A DNA stretch of 33,829 nt from Candidatus Poribacteria bacterium (lineage in GTDB: Bacteria > Poribacteria > WGA-4E > WGA-3G). Location: contig JAAXHD010000363.1 of NCBI GenBank assembly GCA_012271015.1, positions 1 to 33,829 of the forward strand. Direction: 5' to 3'. This document shows positions 6,909 through 16,500 of the stretch, piece by piece. The translations under genes were made by a program, and so were the position numbers. Below the pieces are notes generated by a model. The model saw only the letters and a list, made by a program, of their open reading frames with translations, searched no databases and had not been told where the DNA came from. The first letter of the stretch is position 1; every line of letters starts with the position of its first letter.

Positions 6909-9221
6909 AACTTCCAAATCACGCCGAATCTTACAGAGAACGTCATGCAGGAAATCATCCGTATCAAACCTCCTACACCATCCAGCGGTAAACCGTTCAT
7001 TCCACGGACAATCGCAGTCTCCACAATAGCAGTTATCTTGCTAATGCTAAGTATTGGAAATTACCCTGTAGAAGCACAGACAGATGAAGCCGTCAAAGAT
7101 TACACAAAATGGGAACTACCCAAAGAGGCAAAAGCACGTCTGGGAAAGGGCGGAATCAATGCAATTCAATTCTCACCCGATGGCACACGACTCGCAGTTG
7201 GCAGCAATATTGGTGTGTGGCTCTATGATATGGAGACTGGCAAAGAACTGTCGTTGTTCGCAGGTATGTGCCAAGCCATCGCATTCTCACCCGATGGTCG
7301 CTACCTTGCTAACGGTGGTGGGAAGTATACAATGGCCGAACTTCAAGTGTGGGATATAACGACTGGGCATAAAGTCCCGCTCGTTGATGGGATTTCTTCT
7401 GCCTCAGCACTGCGGTTTTCCTCAGACAGTAAAACGCTTGTCAGTTTGAGAAGTTGGGGAGACACTATCAGCCAGTTGGATATTGAGACTGGACAAGAAA
7501 ATGTAAAACATCTCATAGAACGGCACTTTACTGGGAGCCGCGGTAATGAAGTCTACACACTCACGCATGACAAATTCGCTGTTGGAAATACAGATGGGAA
7601 GATTCAGTTGTATGACACATCAACAGGCAAAATGTTATTGACGCTCAGAGGACATGCAGACTTATCCCTTCAGCCATTAGATGCCGTGCCGAATCAACCT
7701 GCATTTCCGCCACCACATAGGAGTAAAAGTCAAGTCTTAGCGTTGGCATTTTCACCCGATGCCACGCGGCTCGCAAGTGGCAGCCAGGATAAAACTGTCC
7801 GACTCTGGGATCTCGCCAACAACGACAAATGGATTACCCTCCAAAAACATACCGGTTGGACAAACGTATTAGCATTCTCTCCTGACGGAAAAATGCTTGC
7901 AAGCGGAAGCACTGACAAGACGGTGCAATTATGGGACACTGCTACGGGTGATCCACTTGCGACATTGTCCCGCAAGTCCATACGCGGCTTGCGCACTGGA
8001 CATATCAACGGTATTGCTGCTTTGGCGTTTTCACCCGATGGAGAAACGCTTGCAAGCGCGAGTGCAGACGGCACAGTCCGATTTTGGAACACAGAAAGTG
8101 GAGATCCGATATCTACTCCTATCATTGGACACACTGAAAGGGTGAAATCAGTCGCTTTCTCTAACGGTGGTGCTACGCTTGCCAGTGTAGCGTTTAACGG
8201 CATAATTACATTCTGGGATATGAAGACCTCGAAAAAGTCCAATAATCAAGTTGCCGGACACCGAGATATGTTTAGAACTTTAACCCTTTCTCCTGATGGC
8301 ACGAAACTTGCCAGTGTCGGAGCAGACGGGAGCATCATTTTTGGGCTTATTTCTTCTTGGCGACCGGATCCATTAATCCGTTTGACAGAGACGAGCACAG
8401 GCAACGAGATAATGACGCTCACGGATCGCTTGGATCCTTCAAACCTGACTTTTTCACCCGATGGGAAAACTGTAGCTTTTGGCAGTTTTGGGAAAATTCG
8501 ATTATGGAATACGGAAACAGGTATTAGCCTCGATATCTCTCTTTTAGATCAGGATGAAGGTCATAAAGTCCCAGGTCATGACCATGGGAATGGTGCTGTG
8601 GCTATGCCGCGAGGCATGAGACCGCACCAAATGCCAAAAATCAGTGCTTTAGCGTTCTCGCCGGATGGGACCAGAATTGTTAGCGCAACCATGGAAGGAC
8701 AGATCCAAATGTGGGATACGGAGATGGGCATCGAACTCACTTCTCTCGTAGAACAGGAACCAGACGGTGCAGAATATGAGGTGAAAGACGGAGGAATGAC
8801 GGTGACAACCTCATATAAAGATCCTATCTTCGCGCTGGCATTCTCTCCAAATGGCAGACGACTTGCCGCTGGGAGTCAGGAACAGGTTCGTTTGTGGAAC
8901 ATGGAAACTGGGAATTGGGGAAAGGGAATTTCTTCAATTAACAGCCATGAAGAGGGCAGAGTAGTTTTTCAGGGTTCTCAGACATTGGTGTTTTCGCCGG
9001 ATAATATGATCCTTGTGAATGGTGATAGACACGGCAAACTCCAGCTGTGGGACATAACGACAGGAAACCAACTCACCACTCTCAACGGACACACAGCAGA
9101 GGTGGAGACATTGTATTTCTCGCCCGATGGCAAGACACTCGTCAGTGCAGGACAAGACGGCACAATTCTCCTTTGGGATTGGGGTGAAGTTCTTAAGGGA
9201 TCCTCTACGGTGGATGAATAA
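6891..9221 (+). CDS. Membrane-anchored WD40 protein with fourteen repeats
   Basis: The 776-residue protein starts with a short soluble segment (ALDNFQITPNLTENVMQEI), then one hydrophobic helix (about residues 40-57, TIAVSTIAVILLMLSIG). Fourteen WD40-type units follow (IQFSPDGTRLAVGS...VWLYDMETG through FSPDGKTLVSAGQDGTILLWD), consistent with two seven-bladed propellers. The N-terminal half resembles the cytoplasmic-plus-anchor layout of anti-sigma-like proteins, putting the propellers in the periplasm; this is inference. The ATG at 6891 is chosen because AGGAGG lies seven bases upstream; the TTG at 6870 has none. Between two blades (about residues 360-368) a family B hairpin adds the residues RKSIRGLR. 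Near residues 560-580 a His/Gly/Met-rich spacer also looks like inserted DNA. Confidence 0.85.
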   Translation: MRNALDNFQITPNLTENVMQEIIRIKPPTPSSGKPFIPRTIAVSTIAVILLMLSIGNYPVEAQTDEAVKDYTKWELPKEAKARLGKGGINAIQFSPDGTRLAVGSNIGVWLYDMETGKELSLFAGMCQAIAFSPDGRYLANGGGKYTMAELQVWDITTGHKVPLVDGISSASALRFSSDSKTLVSLRSWGDTISQLDIETGQENVKHLIERHFTGSRGNEVYTLTHDKFAVGNTDGKIQLYDTSTGKMLLTLRGHADLSLQPLDAVPNQPAFPPPHRSKSQVLALAFSPDATRLASGSQDKTVRLWDLANNDKWITLQKHTGWTNVLAFSPDGKMLASGSTDKTVQLWDTATGDPLATLSRKSIRGLRTGHINGIAALAFSPDGETLASASADGTVRFWNTESGDPISTPIIGHTERVKSVAFSNGGATLASVAFNGIITFWDMKTSKKSNNQVAGHRDMFRTLTLSPDGTKLASVGADGSIIFGLISSWRPDPLIRLTETSTGNEIMTLTDRLDPSNLTFSPDGKTVAFGSFGKIRLWNTETGISLDISLLDQDEGHKVPGHDHGNGAVAMPRGMRPHQMPKISALAFSPDGTRIVSATMEGQIQMWDTEMGIELTSLVEQEPDGAEYEVKDGGMTVTTSYKDPIFALAFSPNGRRLAAGSQEQVRLWNMETGNWGKGISSINSHEEGRVVFQGSQTLVFSPDNMILVNGDRHGKLQLWDITTGNQLTTLNGHTAEVETLYFSPDGKTLVSAGQDGTILLWDWGEVLKGSSTVDE
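7969..7993 (+). repeat. Family B hairpin repeat inside the anchored WD40 gene
   Basis: CCCGCAAGTCCATACGCGGC followed by TTGCG matches intergenic copies at 4396-4420 and 17123-17147. The ends CGCAAG and CTTGCG pair as a hairpin. It is read in frame and falls in a loop between two WD40 blades. Confidence 0.75.
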
Positions 9222-9332
9222 CAAAGAAATAGTTTTCAGTGATCAGTTGTTGGTTAAGAGTTTGGCTGCGATGGGAACAACACATTTTCCTGCGATAGAG
9301 AATTAACTGATAACCGATAACCGACAACCACT
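9222..9332. repeat. Convergent gap with degenerate CTGATAACCGATAACC repeats
   Basis: The gap between the convergent WD40 and porV-like genes carries CAGTGATCAGTTGTTGGTTA near 9238 and AACTGATAACCGATAACCGA near 9306. No clear hairpin with a T-run was found, so the two convergent genes lack an obvious intrinsic terminator. Confidence 0.5.
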
Positions 9333-10403
9333 CTAAAACCTAATCCTAAGGGATATACGATGGCTGCTACCCAACGCAGGATGGTTCGCAAACGCATAGT
9401 CTAACCCCGCTCCTGCACCTGTGACGAATCGGAGGTTCAACCCAACCCCCGCAGTCAACTGGCGAATACTCTCAAGACTTCCACTCCGTTCTGCCATCCC
9501 AATCCGTAAGGCAAGCAGATCGAAGAGTGTCCACTCGGCACCCACATGCAACTCAACGGGACTCCCCTGTGGTGCCTCGACATCGGATTTGGTCCCAGAG
9601 CCACCCCGATTTTGGATATAGGTATCCAGTGCCAGGACGAGTGTGCTTCGGAAGATAGGAAGCGCATGTATCGTGGCGATACCAATTTTCAGCTGCGGCA
9701 GTATCGTTTCGGTGTGAGACGTAAGATCCGCCGATGGGGGCGGTGTATTCCAATAGAGTTTCGTTGTAAAAGCATCGCTCGCCTGAAGTCCAAGCAGGAG
9801 TTGATGAGATTTTTCTGGATTGGTCATTGCAATAATACCCACATCCGCCCCACCGCCGATGGCATTTGTGCTTCGATACCCACTCATATAGAGGAGTTTG
9901 AGCGTTCCACCAAGCCGTAAATTAATACCACGAAAAGTTGGGAATCTCCAACCGTGAGCAAAGAGAAAGGCGTTATCGGTGTTGTTAAAAGACCCGACAA
10001 CCTCTGGACGGTTTGCGGGTCCGACAGGACGGCTGACCACGGGTAGACTGGTAATAGGGATATCGTCAACGCCGACGCGGAGCCAACTGACACCGATCGC
10101 CCCACGCTTTTTCAACGGGTGGATATAACTAACAAAATCGTAAGCATCCTCCCCATTGAGCGTGGAGTGCATAAAACTGACCTCATATCGAGTGAGTTGT
10201 CCCAATCCAGCGGGATTCCAATAGGGGGCGTAAGCATTGTCACTCAGAGCGGTCCCTGCTCCTCCCATAGCAAGTGCCCGGGCTCCAACCCCAAGCGTTA
10301 GGAAATCAGCAGTGTATCTCGCATCAACGGATTGGAGCGTTCCCACGCAGAACGTAATTATAGTCACAATGAGGTAGAAATTATTTTTTTTACGATATTT
10401 CAT
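9333..10403 (-). CDS. PorV/PorQ-family outer-membrane beta-barrel protein
   Basis: The 356-residue protein has a signal peptide (IVTIITFCVGTLQSVDA, cleavage near residue 28). It then has the PorV-type opening FLTLGVGARALAMGGAGTALSDNAYAPYWNPAGL typical of this FadL-related barrel family, and ends in the aromatic-rich SHRISLRIRF expected of an outer-membrane strand. In the type IX system PorV carries substrates from the translocon to the PorU sortase. It lies 100 bp downstream of the porU-like gene on the same strand, the order also found in Porphyromonas gingivalis (porU-porV). PorV and PorQ cannot be separated by eye. The ATG has no Shine-Dalgarno and sits beside a degenerate repeat. Confidence 0.82.
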   Translation of the reverse strand: MKYRKKNNFYLIVTIITFCVGTLQSVDARYTADFLTLGVGARALAMGGAGTALSDNAYAPYWNPAGLGQLTRYEVSFMHSTLNGEDAYDFVSYIHPLKKRGAIGVSWLRVGVDDIPITSLPVVSRPVGPANRPEVVGSFNNTDNAFLFAHGWRFPTFRGINLRLGGTLKLLYMSGYRSTNAIGGGADVGIIAMTNPEKSHQLLLGLQASDAFTTKLYWNTPPPSADLTSHTETILPQLKIGIATIHALPIFRSTLVLALDTYIQNRGGSGTKSDVEAPQGSPVELHVGAEWTLFDLLALRIGMAERSGSLESIRQLTAGVGLNLRFVTGAGAGLDYAFANHPALGSSHRISLRIRF

Positions 10404-10503
10404 TTCTTAATGGCTCTCGGCTATCAACTATCGGTTGCTAGTAAAGAGGTTATATGCTACCGGAAATCTCAACTGATGGCTGACTGCCTACTGCTGACTG
10501 CTA
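10404..10503. repeat. Degenerate tandem repeat between porU- and porV-like genes
   Basis: The gap contains CTCTCGGCTATCAACTATCG near 10416 and AACTGATGGCTGACTGCCTA CTGCTGACTG near 10470, members of the same CTGAT/CTGAC family found elsewhere in the window. Confidence 0.5.
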
Positions 10504-13500
10504 TTACCGCAATTTCATCATTTTGAGGATTTCGGTTATATCTTTTTCACCGTCGCGCTGGACTCGGAGTTTAGCATAGTAAACGCCATTTGCGACTTCA
10601 ACCCCATCAGCATCTCTGCCGTCCCATTCCACCATAAGAAATCCAGGAGTCGCCGGGAGCGAAAGTTCCCGGATGAGTCGTCCACTCAGCGTATAGATTT
10701 TCACAACAAGTGAGTCGGCGGGTGCTGTTAATTCGCAAGTGAGCGTCGTTTTACGTGGAAAAGGATTCGGATAGTTGAGAAACGACAGCAGTTGCAAAGC
10801 GTCATGAACTCTGAATGTAATCTGATTTGTATCCGTGTTTCCATGGACATCGCTCGCGGTTAGGCGCACCTCATATTCTCGCGGTTCAAGTTCTGGAGAC
10901 GGATACGTCAACACGAGTTGATTTGAGCCCGGATGATGTGTCACCTGATACGCCTCTGGATTGATGCGTTCATACTCACCGAACGCGTCTCCAATTTCCA
11001 ACAATAGCGGACGGGTGAGGTAATCAAGTCCACTCGGGTCAGTTAATGTCGCTCCGATGAGGGGTTCCGAATCCGTGGCATCTCCCGAAATAAAGTGTTG
11101 TTGATTGCCAATGGTGAGCTGTATATCTGGTGGCACAGCATCGTCAGTATACAACAGTGTAATCGGTCCGAGCTGATCCGTTGTAGCCCGAATTGTGCCG
11201 ACAGGTCGAGTTTGAAACCGAAATCTATCCCCAGGAGCAAAGGAACGTTCGCCTTGCGTGAGTTGAAAATGCAAGCCGTAGGGTTTGTAGGAAAACGGTT
11301 CTTCGACTGTTCCACGCAACGGTTGGTTTCCATCGGTCTGGGAACGCAAAATACCGGTTCTCTCACCTTCAACCTGAAATTCAGTATCAGTCAGGAAGAA
11401 GATAGTCCACTTATCTTCGGGCATAGCGGTGCCAGGTGGAAGTTCAATGTAACTGATGGTCCCCGTCCCTTGGTTATCGTCCCTGAACCCAGATGCATAC
11501 CAACGCCGCTCTTGTTGCGGGGAATCGAGATCGGTTTCCACCTCCACAGATTGTGTAAGGGCAGTTATGTTGAATGTCAGGACATCCCCGAATGCCAAAG
11601 GTTTTTCAAAATTAAATTCTACATTCACCGAGAAGCCGTGTCTAAAACTTGGGAAGTCTGTACTAAAGTTCGCAAGCTGCTCCACTGATGAAATAATTTC
11701 CAACGATCCAAGTTCCCGTGTATCGTCCACTGAAGGTGCAAGGAAAAGCCGATAGGTTTGCGGACCTGTAAAAAAAAGGACATATTTGCCAGTTCGCGTG
11801 CCTTCGGGGTGGATACGGACATCGCGGAGTGCACTGTCTCCAATGTTTTCTTCACTTACATTTGTTGCATGCATGCGCTGCTGTAACGCGCCTGTAGCGT
11901 CGGCGAGTTGTTGGGAAGGGAGTCTTGTCCAACTTCCGAGTGTCGAGCTAAATATATAGATACCCAACTCACGTGCCCGGGATGCGACAGCAGTGTCAAT
12001 TGTATCCGCGACTCCCAAATTATTGGGTTCCTCTTCTAAAGGTGTCTCCTCAGATTCCGTACCACCCAATAATTCTCGCGTGAGTTGTGACCTGAGCGCA
12101 CCGAGGTCAAAGTTCAAGTCGATCGCTACCGGAGAGGCAAGTTTAATGTTGTTATCAACCATTAAGAGGTTCTTGGGATTGACAGTTGATAACTGATCGC
12201 CGACAACGATTTCATAACCGTGAGCGGTGGCTCCAGGAAGCGGCGCGCGGTTGGACATTCCGTTAGATGAGGGTTTCGCAGTTGTATCGGCGGAACTCTG
12301 CCCCACGGTGGCAAACTCCTGTTCATCTAAGGAGCGAACTGCCAGTACTGCTGTTTCTTGAAAGCTACCCGGTGGAACAGTGATAACGCAGTTTCGGTCC
12401 AAACTGGTAATCTGACCTGAAGCGGCTGTTTCTGCCACACCCATATCAACAAAGAGTCGTCGGTAGGAAATATTATCTTCCTCATCGTTTTCAAGGACAT
12501 TACCCGGTTGATCCGCCTCGGTCCTTGTCACATCGATATAGACAAATATGTCGTGTGTACCGAGAGGCAGTTGGTCTTTTAGATTTAAAGTAGCAGTTGC
12601 AATTGGGAGTGTATTCAGCGGATCCGGTTCATAAACATCCTTCCCGTTATCGGAGTCCGCCAACGGCGTGCGTTGTACCCAGTCATTGGGACGGATGCGA
12701 GTCGTCCCGAGGAGATTTACATCGTCGTCAACAAGCATATCATCGTCAACATCTGGGTTACCACTGAAAAAAGCAACTTCAATCGGGGTGTTTTTGCTGG
12801 GGGGGTTCCTGCTTTCCCCTTCCACCTGTACATCCGCCGAGAGGTACCACTGCTCCGTTTTGGAGTTGTAGCCATATCCAATCCTGCTAGTTCTGTTGAC
12901 CTCCACAATCGTAAGATTAGGATATACGTAAGGGTAATATTGAAGCCTGTCGCTTGTAACCGTATTGTTATCTATATCCGTGACTTGCAGATTATACCGG
13001 ATAGCCGAACCGTCCGTAGGGGCGTTTAGTGGCTCAGGCACCGTCCACCATCCGTCTTCTGTCTTAGGAGACTGGGGGGGCGGATCTGCAGGAACGAGCC
13101 GGACATTCTCCCATTCTCGGTTTTGTGGATTACGCCATTCCAAAAGGACAAGGAACAGCTGTTCTTTTTCATCGGAGACCTGAACAGAGATGCGGAATTT
13201 GTCCTCACCGACTAATTCGGGCTTAATATCGAGGATTTTTGGGATATTCACGGTAAACCCGTCGCCACCGACAGCAACAGTCGTGTCACTTTGCGCGTAA
13301 TACTCGACATGAGCATCACCGCTGGCAATGTTTTTCGGGACGGAGAAAGTCACCGCAGGATAGGCACCGCGGTTAACAGTAAGCGTCTTTGTGAGAATAA
13401 CATCTCCGGTATAGTATCTAACCGGACCCGAAATGCCTTGGGCGACGGCTGTTTTCCCCGGAAATAGTGCTTTGACGGTGAGTGAGCCGTTAAAAGTGGT

Positions 13501-16500
13501 ATCAGTAACAAAACGTTTTGTTCGGGTCGCTGCATCGTAAGTGGCTGTTTTTACATGCCCTGAAGCAATTCGGAGGGTGTCCCCTGGTGCAACTGTTTTC
13601 GTCTCAATAGTAGGCTGAATTTCACCATTGGCAATAGCGATTTGTAAGGCAGGATCCCCGAAAAGGGTATATTCCATCATAATGTCGATCTGACCCGTGC
13701 CCTCTGTCATCAGCAGTTCGACCTTTGAGTCGAAACTCAAGGGACCGAGTTGTCGGATGTTCCGTTTAAAGAGCATGTCGAAAATGATGCGGTTGAGTGC
13801 ATCGTTTCCGCTACCATAGGTGAGGCGGGTCGCGCTCAACATGCCGATGATACCGCCCCTCTCTTTGCGTAACAATTTCTCTGCCATACTCGGTTCACCG
13901 GGCTTATCGAAATAGCCGTTGTAACAACTCAGGACTAACATGAAAGGAATCTTTGAGGTTTCCTCAACCTGATCAACAGAAGCATTATCAAAGATTGCTT
14001 CGTGTGCCCAAACGATTCTCCCCCCGTGTCCGGCATATTGTGCGAGTACAGCACCCTCTCCAAGTGCCTCAATGATTTTATCTTTTGCAACACGTTGTGG
14101 CAGGAGTCCAGGATAGTCCGCCGGATGTGCTTCTACTTGGTCGATAACATCTTCAAGGAATACCTCAACGGTCTCGTATCCAAGACGGGTGTGATCTTTC
14201 GCAATTTCATCGAGGCTTTTCTTAAAAATAAAATCTCCAGAGTTGCTAACTTCGTCGTCAGCAACAGAAATAATCCTTCTTCGCCAGTCCCCGTTGGGAG
14301 GTGTCTGTTCGTAATTGATGATCTTGTCAACGACCGCATCAGCTTGGTTTATGTTCTCAATACTGAGCCTACCTATATAGAAATCGGTGAATTCATCGTG
14401 TCCGGAGACGGTTGCATACCAGTGATCTGCCGCGGTCCGTCCGAAGGAATCGGTGCGAATATAATGGGTAGGGATGTATCCAGTCAATTCAGGCGGTTCA
14501 GCATGAATGTCTGTGTCAATGCCGCGAAAATCGAAGGTACCATCGCCGAAAAGGACTACGTACGTCGGTGCTGGCGGGGTCCAAGACTGATACGCATGCC
14601 TTAGAAACGCCTTAATTGCCTTTGAACTCACACCACCATCACTAAAGGTATTGTAAATATCATCGGTTGTAACAACTTTCGTGCGGTATCCGCCGCCACC
14701 AGGAGTCATACGCCACGCCGCCAATCTTTGCGCTGCAGATAGGAAGTTAGGGTGTGTCACAATCAGATAATCAGCACCGTGCACCCCCGTCGCTAAGTCT
14801 GTAGGCGCAACGACCTCAATACGATCAGGTTGACGCAACGCCGTATTGGAAACAGCAATAAATTGTGTGCTTCGGGTATCAAGCACTTGGAAAAGTGCAT
14901 TATAGGAATCGGGGTTAGAAACCCCTCCCACATCTGATTCCACGTTCACACCCTGCATCCGAGCGGTGAGATGCGTACCATCCGTCTCAAAGATATGTAT
15001 CCCGGGGTCACGGAACGCTTCAATTTTATACTGGAGTTTACGTCCTCCGGGAAGTTGCTTTTGGGAGGTCGTATCGGTAGTGGGTGATCTGAACCATAAC
15101 TCGTCAGCAACGGCTCGGAAGAGGCGAGTATATTCGACAGAAAAACGGTTGAGGTAGACATGATATGGATATCGGGTAGTATCGTCATCAACGTTGCTGT
15201 CAACTCTGGCTAAAGACAACACGTTTTGCTCACCTTTGGTGCTGCCCTTGAGCGTATCCCAAGTGCGCAAGGTACGTCCGATAGTGAGTGTGTCTTGCTG
15301 TTCCCACTTGGCAAAGTCAATCCGAACCCCATTAATAGCGACCAAAATTTCATGTGATACCGGTGTGCCGCCCTGCAAATCAACGGAGATACGGGGTGGA
15401 TCGAAACTTTTTGCGACATCGTAAAGCGGAAATTCGAGACGCATCTCGGCGGCATCGCCTCCATTTTTGATACCATCCCAGTACCAGAAATCTAAGGCAT
15501 CAAACCAACCGTGCTTGTCACCAGGCGAGACAGTCTCGGTATGGACAAATTCGAGGTTGCTCGTCAGGTGATCCTCTTCAAAATCCACTTTAGAGCGGAA
15601 GGTGGGAACCTGTGTTGCTGTTTGGTCTGTGGGGCTAGCGGTAATCTGTGGCACCCGCGTGGGAATCCGTCCACTGCTGTCAACTGTGAACCAATACACA
15701 TTCCAACGACTATATCGATTTTTAGACTTATGACCCAGGAAAAATATAGCATCGTTCGGATCGAAACTTCCATCCGCCGCACCACTAATGTAGACAGGAA
15801 CGTCTCTGTTTCCTTGTGTGAGTCGGAGTCTCGCAGGATGCGTACCAATGAGATCTACACCCCAATCGTTTTGCAGAGACGCCGCTGTCACTGCGTAGAT
15901 ACCTGTCCCTTGAATAAACAGCTTATAGCGTGTTCCATTGCCTCCGTTAGGGATAAGCGTTGGTGCGGCAGGATTTCCCCGATTTTGGGGTGCTCGGAAG
16001 TGAGCGGCTTGTTCAGCATTGAGGAGTTGATGCGAGAACGCACGCTCAAAAGCTTCTGATTCTGGTACAACGATCCTTTGATCAGGAAAAGTTTGTGAAC
16101 CGCTCCGTTTCGCTGTCAGCGGTCCTCCCTGTTTTGCATAAGAGAAACGTATGTTCACTGTGAAACGCGAATACAAACGCAGTTGGCGAGTGTTCGGCAG
16201 ATATTGCACAGGATATAGTGCCACTGCGATAACACGTTGGCTACGAATATAGCCTTCCCGCACGATCCGAGCAAGAGGCTGCCCAGGGTATGAGCGATTT
16301 CCGGCAAATGAGCCATTCCCCTTTAAATACGCGCTACCGCTTTCCGACCAGTGCTGTGAAGCTGAGTGTTGTGAATCTTTGTGAGAGGGATCTCCGGATC
16401 CCGATTCATATATATCAAAAACAGGAACGGGGACGAGGCGCACACCGGTGCGTGTCTCAGCAGGCGCGGCGGAGACATCAACTGCTTCAATTGTAGCCGC

